Made by a program: the position numbers and the translations under genes
Notes under the pieces: model-generated
Databases searched by the model: none
Seen by the model: the letters and a program-made list of their open reading frames with translations, nothing else
Told to the model about the DNA's origin: nothing
Source: Pontederia crassipes
Taxonomy: Eukaryota; Streptophyta; Magnoliopsida; Commelinales; Pontederiaceae
Reading direction: 5' to 3'
DNA length: 64,000 nt
Assembly: GCA_030549335.1 (NCBI GenBank)
Contig: CM060198.1
Span: 53,391,995 to 53,455,994, forward strand
Shown here: one piece after another, positions 33,571 through 46,027 of the stretch
Layout of the letters: each line of letters opens with the position of its first letter
Position numbering within the stretch: the stretch's first letter is position 1

Positions 33571-36500
33571 TTTTTTATTTTTCATTCACGCTCATAAAAT
33601 TGAATCCATGTATCCATTTTATTGTGTTACAGGAATAAATATATTTGCATAATTTATTCAGACCTCTGTAAATCTTAATTTTTTTAATTTAATGTAGGAT
33701 ATATGATTCTGGAGAATATTATTAGTACGAGTTCAAATATATCATATGTGGAAAAGAAATTTAATTCCTATTTGTAAATTCAATTCTTACAAAGTCCTCA
33801 AATCTCAATTTTAAATCGAACGATTAGAATTAAGATTTCAAGCATATCATATAATTTTTAGTAATAGTGTGTTGTCCTTTCTTGATCCATTCAATTAAGA
33901 GAACGTTCACTACATTGCTATTGAAACTTTTTTAATAATTTACATTGTCATTTATTAAATTGTAAACCAATGCGCATTGTTTTGTTTAATATGCGTAAAT
34001 AAATCATTTCAAAATTTATATTAATTAATGTACTTTTTATCGATATGTTCTTTATCAAAATAATTAAGATTAAAATTTCACAAAGTTAAACAATTAATGC
34101 ATATTTTAGCCCTATGAAATTTGAATGTATAAAATAATTAGTATATTTTACAGATAACGATATATTCATAACAATTATTATGAATGGTTATTAAACTGTA
34201 ATAATATGTTCATAATACTATGATTTATCATTTAATATTTATTACTAAATAAATCAATCATACTAATAATATATAATTAATCATAATAACACTAATATTA
34301 ATAATATATTAATATTTTTGTTTGTCTACTATTTAATTAATTTTATAATTGAATTATATAAATATTTAAAGGACAAAATAGAAAATTTAAAAGATTATTG
34401 TCGATTCAGGTAATCAACATTGTTACTTCGTATGTAATGTGAATTAAAAGAGAATATAAATTGCTTGTTACCTATATAAATAAACAAAGTAAATTAGTGA
34501 ACTCAATTAATCTAATCCAATATTATGTAATATTATACAAAACTTTCTTTTTAAGAAGTTTGCAAATAATCTTTCGACTCAAATCATTGAGGTTCAATTA
34601 ATGCTAAGGAATTATCACCTTAATGCTACACTTATATTTCATCAAGTTGTCAAGGATACAGAACTAAAAGTTAGGAGAGTCCAATTTTAAAAAAGAAATG
34701 TACAAGTGTAAAGTCATTTTAAATTTATTGTATTTCTTAATTTTATAGTGCTACAACTATATCGACCTTTCTCCTAAAAGTTTCTCACAGGGGTGAGTAA
34801 ACTCGGATTCCGGACTAAGTTCTGATCTAATTTTGCTTTGATTTTTCAAAATTCATCTCAGCCCGAGCGTCCCATCAAATTGGAATAAAAATTGAAATAT
34901 TTTTTCTTATCCCGATTGGACCATTATAAAAATATTTAATAATAGTAATAAAAATATTTAATATTATTGTATCAGTATATGGTTATCAGTTACATTACAT
35001 ATATAATGATAATATAATATATATTTAAGATATTTAAGAAAATATAATTTTTTAAATAAAATAAATATAATATTTTAAAATAATTTATACATTAATGTAA
35101 TATATATTATCATACCAAAGCACAATCTGAGTTTTTATAATCTAGATCCAATCCCAACTAGGTCCCGATCAGATCTTAAGAAATAAATTCGATCCTGACC
35201 TAGTTACCTACCAATTAAAAAAGGAATACAAAAATCAAAATGCATGTGTGTCCGAATCGGGGTGGCATAGGTCTATATATGATAATAACTCAGGAACACA
35301 AGCAGGCTTCGTGCGATTAAATTATTATTTTCATAATAATGATATAATTAATATTGATATTTACATGTGTTCAATATACTAATAAAATAATGATATTAAG
35401 TATGATAATGTACATTTAGAATATTTTAAATATTTAATTCTTCTGTTATGTAATCTCATTTATATTTGTAAAAAAATATATTGAATATATTTAACATAAA
35501 TTATATTGGTTTAATTCATTTGCACAATAATCCCATATTACAAATATATACAACTTTAAAAGGCAGAAAATTTTAACTAAATAATATATCTTCTCACCTA
35601 TAAAAATCACATCCAAAAAATGCCTTAATAAATTAAAGCTGTACTATAAATTGAATTAAATAATAAATTAAATACAATATCACCAAATAATGGCATTGTG
35701 AAATTTAATGTATTCACGATGCAACTAAAACAAATTAAAATAGGTGCTATATAAAAAATTAATAAAACAAACTAGAAAAAAGTATGTAAAGAATGGCAGG
35801 ATTAATTGGTGGGTGGTCAATAAGATTAATTATGAAAATGCATTAATATATAGATATACGTGAATAAATTCATGGTTTTATATTATATTTTATTCTTTTG
35901 TATGAATTTTCTAATTTATTTCTTACATTATCTTCTTAATTAAAATATTCAATACTATAAAATCATATCCCACTATATTTGATTAATGCAATTGTTTCAT
36001 CAGTTACATATTTCTTTAATGACAATATGATAATTAATCAATAAGTTTTATTATATTATATAATTTCTTTGTGTTCATAGGAAAATATCTGTTTTAATTC
36101 ATTGAATGCCATAAAGACATGTGCCCTATAAATTTAATTAATGCAAAGTTTCAAAACTTCATATTTTATTTAGTGGAATCAACTAATCAACTAATAATTT
36201 TTCATATTATATAATCTCTTTGTATTCATAGGAAAATATTTTTTAACTGTACTTAATTCTATCTTTATGTTATTTTTTTAGAAATGATGGGTAAATTTAA
36301 AAAATTATCAAAATTTTACTTTTAAATGGCAAATATATGTGCGTATGTAAAGCTGACATTTTTAAAACAACCTCAAGCCATGATCATTAATTTTTTTATC
36401 TGATATATGTACATATACTTGCCTTTTTTTTATTTTTTTTTAGACTTTTCATCAATTATTTTATAACTTGCATGCTACATTTGTTATTCAAGGTCAAAAA

Positions 36501-38025
36501 AATCATTTGAAATGCCATTAATATCATATTTTGCTGTTTAATTCCATCAAAGTTCTAATTTTTTTATTACATAAACTTTTAAATTAAAATATTGAATGCC
36601 ATAACCAACTATGATTCATTTGACTTCCCCCTAATTTATGGATCATTCCTTGATTTCTTTTGTCTTAATAACTACAGTGGAGATTTAAAAAAAAAAGAAT
36701 AAGAGTTTATCAAGCAATTAAGAGTTTGAGTCATCTTCTTGCAATTTATTAATCCCAACTACTCATATTCTTTTTTTCATTAAACTTTGATTATTAGTGA
36801 TCTCATGAGTTCACCACCACACTATGTAGAATGATATACCCATATATGGTTGTTTGACATTGGTGCCTTAACGAAGTAAGTTGGTCTTTTGAAATGATCC
36901 ATATTATTTTTTATTATATATTCTAGTATATTTACACACAGCATATGAAAATTATTTGTAGAAATTTAACCTTTATTTTGGAAGATTATATGTGTCATCA
37001 TACGTAAAATTTTGATTTATTTTATATTTCTTATAACTAAATAAGCAAGGTGAAAATTTTGCACAAATTACCCTCCAAACATTGAATTTTTTTTACTCTT
37101 CAAGATGAACTAAAAAGTTGATATGATTTTTGTGTACTAAAAATATGTAAGCTTTATCTACAAGCATTTAAAAAATAAATTAATCTTCTCGTTTTAAAAT
37201 TTTTATTTTAAAAAATAAGGTTTTGAATTTTATTCTTTTTTATTTTACTTTTTGGGTACACAAAAAAAATTATTTATTGTAAATATATTGAGAATAATTT
37301 GAATACAATATTTGTGGGCACAGTTGAGAATATTGAACTAACCCCATTAAAAGGGTACTACATTTTTAGATTTTTTTTTAAATTTCATCTCAACCATCTC
37401 TCCAACAGCAATAAAATGTCATTCAACTCAATTAAAATTTAATTTATTTTCCATAATATACTTAAAAATTATTAATTCATTCATCAGTGCATTCAAATTT
37501 TTAACAAAAGTTTTAGAGTTAAACATAAGAAAAACCAACATTTTTGCCCATATCAAGAAAAATAGTTATAGATAGAGTAGGGAGAGAATAATAGAAAAAA
37601 TGATATTTATTTATGATTTGAGGTTGGTAATCTTTTATGTCATTATTGTATTATTTTGTGCGTTATAGAAATCATCGCATCTGACAAGTAGTCAAAATAA
37701 ATAATTTGTTAAAGTTTCATTTATTTCTTAAATTCATTTTCATGATATAAATCTTGAAACTGCGTATACTTTTAGAAATCATTGCATCTGATGTATTACT
37801 CAATTATAGGGCTATTGTTAATTATGTATTTTCTTAAATTTTTTTTATAATAAAAACTCAAACAAATTTTGATTTGTGCATGTATTAATATAAGTAGGCA
37901 TCAAATATATTTTATGTTTGTCCAATGTTAACTTGGAAACATATGATATTTCCTTTTGATATCCTTTGTTAAGAAGATAAAATTAATGATGTTGTTCCTC
38001 CTAATGACTTGAGCTTTTAGAAAAT
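33571..38025. other. A/T-rich intergenic region, no gene seen
   Basis: About 4.4 kb of strongly A/T-rich DNA with many stops in all frames. 34790-35290 has degenerate sequence with CTCGGATTCCGG and ATCCAATCCCAACTAGGTCCCGATC motifs, reminiscent of old hAT-like MITE ends, but I could not pair its termini or flanks. Confidence 0.4.
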
Positions 38026-38197
38026 GGGAAAAGAGTCTCTCCTTAGTGCATTTTGCTAAGGAGGCCGCTGAGATATCATTCCAATCGTTGCATGTCTATT
38101 TAACAGTGAGCTCTTTAGCGCTTTTATTGCAATCGCTCATTTTGTTCAATGGTCACGATCTTTACTTCTAAAGAAATGCCCTAATTTTCTCTCTCCT
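38026..38197 (+). repeat. Left terminal inverted repeat of MULE 2
   Basis: About 170 bp, imperfect reverse complement of 44016-44187, ending in TTTTCTCTCTCC. Differences are scattered substitutions and small gaps. Confidence 0.82.
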
Positions 38198-38371
38198 ATG
38201 ACCGTTTGTTGCTCTAGTGTCCTATTGGATCTCATATGTTCTTTCACCCACTTCGGTGAGTGAATGAAAATGTCTTGACAATCTAATGTTGTTCGTTCGC
38301 ATACTCTAGTGAGTGAATGAAGATGTCCTAACAATTGGTTGTGTTCGCATATTTGCAACCTTCATCGTAGT

Positions 38372-38815
38372 TAGGGATGTTCATGGGTCGGGTTGGACCC
38401 GACCCATAAACAAACCCGATCCGACCCGACCAAATTTGATCGGGTCAAGTCGGGTCAGGTCAGGCTTCCCATGGGGGCCAAATCCGACCCAACCCTACTC
38501 GGTTCGGGTCGGGTCGGGTGGTCGGGTTATCCGACCAACCAATTTTCTTTTTTTTTTAATTTTTTCTTACTGATTTTATATTTTTAAATATAAAAAATTA
38601 TTTAATATTTATTTAAAACACAAAATAAGTTTTATAATTATTTAAATATTATTTGTGTATTTAAAATATTTTATTTTATTTTTTAAAATTTTTTAAAGCA
38701 AACATATGCCTAGATTTAAATAAAATTAGAAAAAAAATTAAATAAAAAAATAAAAAAATCGAGTCATCGGGTCGGGTCGGGTCGGGTCGGGTATAGTGCT
38801 ATCTTCGTCATCCTA
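38372..38815. mobile_element. hAT-like MITE with GGGTCGGGT motifs
   Basis: Begins TAGGGATGTTCATGGGTCGG and ends TTCGTCATCCTA, so the termini pair as TAGG(G)ATG inverted ends. The first 160 bp and last 50 bp are made of GGGTC/GACCC repeats, typical of a widespread plant hAT MITE group; the centre is A/T-rich. The expected 8-bp flanks were not found. It lies just inside the left end of MULE 2. Confidence 0.55.
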
Positions 38816-39646
38816 TCTGGTACCCTTATTTCACATAAATAAAGATAATGTTTAGATCTCATGAAGTAATGATATAAACACATTCTCGACTATGTTTTGC
38901 CAAATTTTTTAAAGAAGAAAATATTATCACACATTCCAAACATCTCTTTTTGAAATGAAAAAGGACGACCACACATTTCATTTGCCATTAATATGTCTAT
39001 TTACACTATTTTTGTGTTGATTATGTCTTGTTATATCCCACTAACCATTGTCAATTTTCTGAGGCTTTGATTGTATTTAGGACTACTTAGATTTAATTAG
39101 GTTCCTGGAATATGAGGAGGAGTTAATCTCGAGACCCTTATTGTTGTAATCTTTTGGCTTAGGCCAAGAAGTCATCTCCAACATGTTCTTTCCGTGTTTC
39201 TTAATAGCAAATTTAAAATCATTCGATTTTAGTTAATGTTTTTTAAGTGAACTTCTTATTGTCTGTAAGATTAAGTGTTAGTGTCTTTGAGATAAAACTC
39301 TCGTATGCTTGATTTATATGATCAATTTCAATTTTTATATTAATCTAAAAATAATTGTGTTAAATTTCAACAATTACATTGAATGCTTATATGTTTAATG
39401 ATATTTGATTTCATTTGTAGTTATTAATTATAACAAACAATAAATGACAAAGATATATGATCTCACCTTCATGGATGCAAATGAAAATAATTAACATGGT
39501 GAAGATCGAGTCATTGAAGGACTTGAAATCACACAAGAAAGGTAATACACTAATATGTCTATTTGTTACAAATTATTTAATCTTGTAGTAAATTTTTGGC
39601 GTGCTTTTCCCTTAATACAGTTCGCAAAATGTCGAAGAAACTATGA

Positions 39647-41690
39647 ATGAAAGATATTCTTGTTGACAAGTTAGATCAAAAGTCGTATGAAATTAATAAA
39701 CTGTACCTTGAAATGACTTTCGAAATAAAGAATGATGCATACACATACTACAATTTATATGCTAAGGTAGTTGGTTTCTCAATACGAAACGATCTGATTC
39801 TAAACAAGGTTTTAAGAATCTTAATGATAAACGAACTTTGGGAAGAGAAGTGAAACAAAGAAGCGATGTTAGAGATGATTATAAAGCACATTTCATAGTT
39901 GGTTTAACCAATGATGCTAAGTGGGAGGTAAAATCTTTTGTTGAAGAATGCACACATTCTTTAGCTACTCCATCAAAAGTTCACATGTTACGTTCTCATC
40001 AACCATTGTCATCATTTTTTAAGGCAAACATAAAAAGATTACATTAACGTGGATTTGGTCCAACAATAGTAAAAGTCCTTAATTTTTTTGGTGATTCATC
40101 TGTCACTACGCAAAATTGCAAGGATCATTTGAGAGCGATAAGACGAAATAATATGGATAGAGAATGCATGAATGTAATTGCATATTTTCATAAGAAGTCT
40201 GAAGAAGAAGAATCCTTCTTTTCTAGTTGGGAGTTGAATGGGACTTATATTGAGAGAAGTTTTTTTCGAGCTGATAGTAGAGCAAGAGATTCTTATATAA
40301 CTTTTGGTGGTGTTATTTTTTAAACAACCTACAAAACTAATAACTTTTACATGTCCTTTGCACCTTTCACTGGAGTAAATCATCACAGGTAATCAGCATT
40401 GTTTGGATGTGCATTATTAACTGATGAAATATTTATTTGGCTATTTGAAACATTTCTTAAGTGCATGTGTATGAAACATCTCGTGGCCATTATCATCAAT
40501 TAAGATATTACAATAGGTAATGCCATTCGCAAAGTATTTCCTAATACACGACATAGATTTTATATTTGACATATTCAAAAGAATGTCATGTCTCATCTTC
40601 AAGACTTATATTCATGAGATAATTTTAAAAAGGAGTTTGAAAATTGGATATATGAATCGATAGATGTGGAACATTTTGAAGATAAATGGATTTAGTTGAA
40701 GCAAAGCAGGGCATTCCAGAGTCATTGGTTATAAATTATGTACGAAAAGCATCATCATTGGATTCATGTGTACTTGAATGATGTTTTCTTTCTAGGAATG
40801 ACAACCACACAAAGATATGAAAACATTAATGCATTCTTCGATGGATTTGTAAATTCGAATAATTTTTTTACTGAGTTTGCTCTTCAATATGACCAACACT
40901 TGCATATCGTTGTGAGGCCAAGGAACGAGAAAATTTCAAAAACTTTAACTCCAAAAATATTCTAATTACAGCCAGCCCTTTAGAGAAACATGCAGCATAA
41001 ATGTACACTAAAAAAATGTTTATATTAGTAAAGTTTTGATCACAAAAAATATACAATAAAGAAAAAGTGTACTCTGTTTATGAAGCCAACTGTGAAGATA
41101 AGGGGAGGATAAGAGTACAATATACTAATGTGCCAAGTGCTTGTGTAAGTTGTTCATGCAAAAAGTTTGAACAAAATGGAATATTTTATGCTCACATTAT
41201 GCTTATTCTTAATGAAAAAAGAATTATCAGAATACTAGAAAAGTACATCCTTCACCGTTGGACAAAGAGTGCTCGTTATTCATATGCACGTGTATTCCAT
41301 GATGTTGCTTCAACAAATGAAAATTATATTACTTCCTCAGACATGTGGACTTGGCGGACTAATATATGAAGAGCATTAGAGATGGGAGTTCATTCTCATA
41401 AGCATTTCAACATTGGGATTCCTATTTTAACTCATCTTGTTAATCAAACGATTATTGCCGGAGAAGATGATAACTCAAGCCATCTTGACCTTGCATCTGC
41501 TCTTGAGGATTTAATTTGCAATTTACACGGACCTGAGTTTACGATTGATGACCCCAATCCTGTGAAATCAAAAGGAAGATCGAGAAAATGTGCAAGAATA
41601 AAATCTAAGGTAGAGGTTTCATTATCCCAAAATGAGCAAAAAAAAAAGAACTTGTAAAAAGTGTGGCAAACAAAGTCATTTTATTAAAAA
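39647..41690 (+). pseudogene. FAR1/FHY3-type MULE transposase, heavily decayed
   Basis: Pieces appear in family order. First is the FAR1 DNA-binding domain (FEIKNDAYTYYN, GFSIRND, then KWEVKSFVEECTHSLATPSK, where the first HNH-type histidine is Cys). Next is a linker (RGFGPTIVKVLNFF). The MULE DDE region follows around 40310-40620 (TTYKTNNFYMSFAPFTGVNHH, ALLTDEIFIWLF), with a TAA stop where the first catalytic aspartate belongs. Then come MTTTQRYENINAFFDGFVN near 40800, a SWIM finger at ~41145-41200 (CSCKKFEQNGIFYAHI, last Cys replaced by Tyr) and a terminal zinc-knuckle-like TCKKCGKQSHF frameshifted in a poly-A run near 41685. At least eight stops. An upstream short exon may lie near 39440-39540. 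Clearly dead; same family as the transposase at 24527 but more complete at its C-terminal end. Confidence 0.85.
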
Positions 41691-43249
41691 AATGTCCAAT
41701 GTCTAAGGTGATATATTCTCTATATGATGGAGTTGTTAATATTGTTAATTCTCTATTAGATATCATGTTGTTAATTCTGACTTATTGGATTTATTCTCTA
41801 TATTTCATTGATTTTTTTTTGTGAAATAGGATGAAGAGGCTAGCATGACACAATAGATATCAGATTGTTAATTCTGGCTATTTGAATTTTTCACTCAACT
41901 GATTTTTAGAGCAAAAACAAACAAAAAAAAGAACTTGCAAGAATTAGTCCTAAGGTAACACTTTTAGATTTTTCTATTAGTTGGTTGCTTACTAGCTTAT
42001 TGGACTTTTCACTTTACTATCTTTTATATTCTGTTATCATTTTGATTCAGGAGGTCAACATTTTGATGTTGTTTAACACTTTGCTAACAAAGTTTAGAAA
42101 GCAAGAATGTTATATGTATTTGATTCATATTTGTTGTTGCTTTGAGAGCAAGAATGTTATGTGTATTTGATCCATATTGGTTGCTACTTGGAGGTTGACA
42201 CTTTGTTAGTGTTCAACATGAATCCATTGAAAATATTCTGCTGATTATTTTTGTTGTTGTTTGCTTAAAACATTTGTTAACATTATTTTACTCACTCTCA
42301 ATATGTATTGAAACATATTGTGCATGGTGCAGATATGGTTTTGTTTTAATTAACTTATTTACAATACCTTGTTTGGTTTTCGCTTTATATGAACAAGACC
42401 AATATATATCCGAAACATATTGTGCATGGTGGAATTTGATGACTTCCAAGTTAGCACAAGTGCTTCTTAATGAACCACATCTGGTTACCCCATTTGATAT
42501 ATGTAAGCAGGAATCTCAAATGACTTTTCATTTGTGGGTTAACTCTGAAAAATAAATAGTGCACCGACGTCCTTATTCGATAAAATCGTAGATATCATAA
42601 AAGTAAAGCATTTTGAAATAAACAAGAAAATCTTTAGACTTTTTCCTTAACAAATTGAAGCATTCTCTCAACATTTTAACTGTTTGCAACAATAACATTA
42701 CAAAGGTAAACAAAACACACCAAACATTTCAATTTTGACGTGCTTAATCAAATAATCACTAAAAATACAATCTTCCATAGGTAAATTCATCTCGATTCTA
42801 AACATTATGAGATATTATTTCAAAAAAATATAAACAATAAAAAAATACATAATAGAAGCATCCTTCTAAACATTCTTTGATGTTGTTGCATTCCCACTTC
42901 AAGCTCATCCGTCAATTTATTAAATGCAGTCATGTATCGAAGCTCATGTGGTAAATCCAACCAATGAAAGTAATCACATGATCTTGCTTTCTTGCAAAAG
43001 TTAAAACACATAATTTAGATATCCAATTGTGTCAAATCTAAATTTCATAAATGTAATAAAACATATTTACAATGAGTAAACTAACCCCATAATTATTGCA
43101 TCCATAAAATCTCTATCCGGAATTTTTATTGGTCGACAAAATCTTAATACATGATACTTATTGCATTCACATATCGATGGATCAAATTTTATACTTAAAA
43201 AATGTGTTTGTCAACAACTATTAAAATATGATCATAACAAAAATACACA

Positions 43250-43690
43250 CATGAATCTGTCGCATAAAGTCTCGGTGCCAAGAATTACATTAGATATTGG
43301 ATCAAAGTTTACTAATAGAAATCAATATAATGAGAGCGAAATTAAAAATATGAATATGTCACATGAGGTCTCAATTCTAGGAACCATATTATACTAAGAG
43401 AAATCAAAACAATAAGTTTAAAATGAAATAAAATTAATAATATCAATCTGTCACACAACAGGCCTTATTGTTAGGAATCACGAGTCTAGATCTAAGAGTA
43501 CTAATAGATTAATAACTAGTGAGAGAAAATGAAATAAAATTAACAAAGGAAAATTTGTTGCAAACGGTCTTAATGCTAGGAATCATATTAGACTTTGGAT
43601 CTAAGATTACTAAATAAAAATAATGAAAGCAAAACGAACTGAAATTAGCAAAGGAGAATCTATCAAGGTTTCAAGGCCAAGAATGATCAC
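43250..43690. repeat. Imperfect ~110-bp tandem repeats in MULE 2
   Basis: About four units share (A/T)ATCTGTC(G/A)CA, GGT(C/G)T(C/T)(A/G)(A/T)T(G/T)C(T/C)AGGAATCA and GGATC(T/A)AAG(A/T)(T/G)TACTAA (near 43254, 43355, 43446, 43557 and 43666). Strongly diverged. Function unknown. Confidence 0.6.
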
Positions 43691-44015
43691 GCCAAGGGCT
43701 AATCTTCATGTGGAGTGTGGATGGAACTGAGATAATCTTTACCGACAACTTCGAAAAGGGGACTAGGGAGTACTTATAGAGATTGAAGGAGTGCGGAAGG
43801 AAGGACGAAAGTGATCCCTTCGCAATAGCATTCCATGGTCGACTCCAAAAAAATCATACCTTCAAGTCCTATGGTTGGCATCTCTTTCTCTTTGTCCGCG
43901 GCATTCCATGGTCAGTGATCGGTGCTCCAATAGGTTGATGATGTCATCTTCGACATTTCAGTGGTAGATGTCACAATAATAGCAGGAAGAGTGGTAGGAG
44001 ATATTGTGCACAGTT

Positions 44016-44187
44016 GGAGAGAGAAAGTTAGGGTTTAAAAAGGTTTTGGGTTTCTTTAAAAGTAAAGATCATCATTGTTGAACAAAATGAGCGGCTGCGA
44101 TAAAAGAACTAAAGAGCTCACCGTTAGACGCGCAACGGCTAGGATGATGTCTCCTCCTTAGCAAATGCGCCGAGGGACTCTTTTTCC
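44016..44187 (-). repeat. Right terminal inverted repeat of MULE 2
   Basis: Reverse complement counterpart of 38026-38197, with the outer edge at the CTTTTTCC end near 44187. Confidence 0.82.
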
Positions 44188-45301
44188 TTAAAAAAATTGG
44201 TCGGCACATTAAATTTAACATGATATTAGAGCTAGAGGTCCTAAGTTCAAACATTATTAAACTTTTATAAAAAAAATTGTCTCTTTGTTGTTCAATTGGG
44301 CTAGACCAAAATTGCTAGCAGATCAAAGTTGTTAGCAGCTCACACATAAAAAGAAGTATTAAGAATATACGACTTAATTTATTATGAATTAAATTATTTA
44401 TAATTAATTCATTAACTACTCTTGATACTAATTTGCAATCAATATTTTAAAATGTATTTCACAATATTTCTATATATCCATTTTATTTTTATCATATATA
44501 ATTTTTTAAATCGGGCAAAGTGCGAGCATATTCAATAGTTTAATAATAAAAATAGGCACCAAGAGTCAAACTCGGATAACACCATATCCGATCCCACTGC
44601 CGCACACTATTCCTCAAACCAATTGGTAGACCCACAGATCAGCAAACTAAATTTGATTGACATAATATTCTACAATTAAACGAGAGTTAAGTCCCAGCTA
44701 TACTTTTTAAAATCATTCGGAACTTATTGGAATTTGATTTCATTTTTTATTAATCAACTGATATTCAAAAAAGACACAAATTTGAATGTCAGTAAAATAA
44801 AAAAAAAGATTCAAAATTTTTACAATATAAATTAAGTTATGGCCAAAAAAATAATATGATACTCAGTTCATCTCCCATATTATTTTCCTTTTTTTTTGTC
44901 AAAGACTACAAACTACTTGTCCATAAAGATTGAGATAGAGTGATAAATTTTTTCTCATCATTTTAAATAAAATTTCGGGTTCAATTTTTTTAAAAAAAGA
45001 CTATAAAAAATTTATTAGAAATTTCATTTATCATTGTCAGGTATGCATCTCCCTTCCGTCTTAAACCTTACCAGGTACCGGACGTAGGAAATTAATTAGG
45101 ATCAAGGATGAGTTAAATTATCTATTTATAAACAGTGTGTTATTTAGCACGATTTTTAAATTAAATATAATTTACGTCGTTGAATTAAAACAATACAATT
45201 GAAAATAGGCGCATGCACCTACATGCAGGTGAATGTATCTCAATTTACATAGACACCGTGAAAATTTCTCCGCTTTCATGCACATAAGAAATAGATCCAA
45301 C
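44188..45301. other. Intergenic; possible degenerate SINE-like patch
   Basis: No gene. 44925-45106 has a weak tRNA-like pair of promoter boxes (ATAGAGTGATAAAT and GGGTTCAATTT) followed by TTGTCAGGTATGC. A related order of motifs occurs at 46310-46490, so both may be old tRNA-derived SINE copies. GATCCAAC at 45294-45301 is the left target duplication of the next element. Confidence 0.35.
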
Positions 45302-46019
45302 CAAGGTTATCATGATCGTTTTATGAAGTAGGATCGTAAGGGGCTTCGAGAAGAATCGATGATCGCAGGATCGGACCGAGGATCATAAGATCTTACTCCA
45401 TGAATAAAAAATTATTTTTTAATAAAAAAATAATAAAGTAGTATATTTATTCATAAATATTATGTTTAAATATAAGTTAATTAAATATTGACCATTAATA
45501 CTTTATTGATATTTTCAAGTCTCATAGATAATTTTTTTATATCATCCGAAAGACAATATGATATATTCTTAAAAAATACTAAAATAATAATATATAATAT
45601 TTGATCTTAATGAATTATAATATTTATTAATGTGCAATATGATTCTTAGTATATGTGCAATAATAAAAATTAATTTTGATATAAGATAATATAATATTAG
45701 ATTCATAATATAACATTAGAGGATATTAAAATTCATGAAAGTGAGACTAAGATATACAATATATATAAATAATATAGTTAAATCTAATTTTCTCAATGAC
45801 ATTTATGTTTACTTCTATTTTTTTATTCGAATAAATTAAGTTGTGCTAATATTGTAGGATCGCTAGGATCGTAAGATCCTACCAATTTTAAAATTCGACT
45901 ATAGATTCGGTATAGATTTTATGTTTAAGATCCTCTAGATAAGATCGAAATAGTTTTCTGTCTGGAGGATCGTAAGATCGTAAGATCTTACCATCCGGAT
46001 CGGGATCCAGACAATCATG
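45302..46019. mobile_element. hAT MITE, 718 bp, with perfect 8-bp target duplication
   Basis: GATCCAAC flanks both sides (45294-45301 and 46020-46027). The left terminus is CAAGGTTATCATGATCG; the right terminus read on the minus strand is CATGATTGTCTGGATC, matching at 11 of the first 16 positions when aligned without gaps. Both subterminal zones carry clustered (A)GGATCGTAAGATC motifs (near 45330-45395 and 45855-46000), resembling transposase-binding repeats. The A/T-rich centre has no coding capacity. The clean duplication suggests a fairly young or well-preserved insertion. Confidence 0.88.
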
Positions 46020-46027
46020 GATCCAAC

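Larger units (their letters stand above)
38026..44187 (+). mobile_element. Second MULE with FAR1-type transposase remains and ~170-bp TIRs
   Basis: Left terminal repeat ~38026-38197 (GGGAAAAGAGTCTCTCC, TTTTGCTAAGGAGG, GTGAGCTCTTTAG, GCTCATTTTGTTCAA, GATCTTTACTT) is matched in reverse complement by ~44016-44187 (AAGTAAAGATCATC, TTGAACAAAATGAGC, CTAAAGAGCTCACC, CTCCTTAGCAAATGC, GGGACTC). Flanks TTAGAAAAT (38017-38025) and TTAAAAAAA (44188-44196) agree at 7 of 9 positions; this could be a decayed 9-bp target duplication but is A/T-rich and weak. Contents: a 2-unit ~65-bp repeat near 38240-38360, a hAT-like MITE, the transposase pseudogene and a tandem array at 43250-43690. Confidence 0.82.

Noticed and set aside
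43250..43690. CRISPR-like array
   Set aside because: Units are long (~110 bp), diverged throughout and without alternating identical repeats and unique spacers. The DNA is a plant MULE interior.
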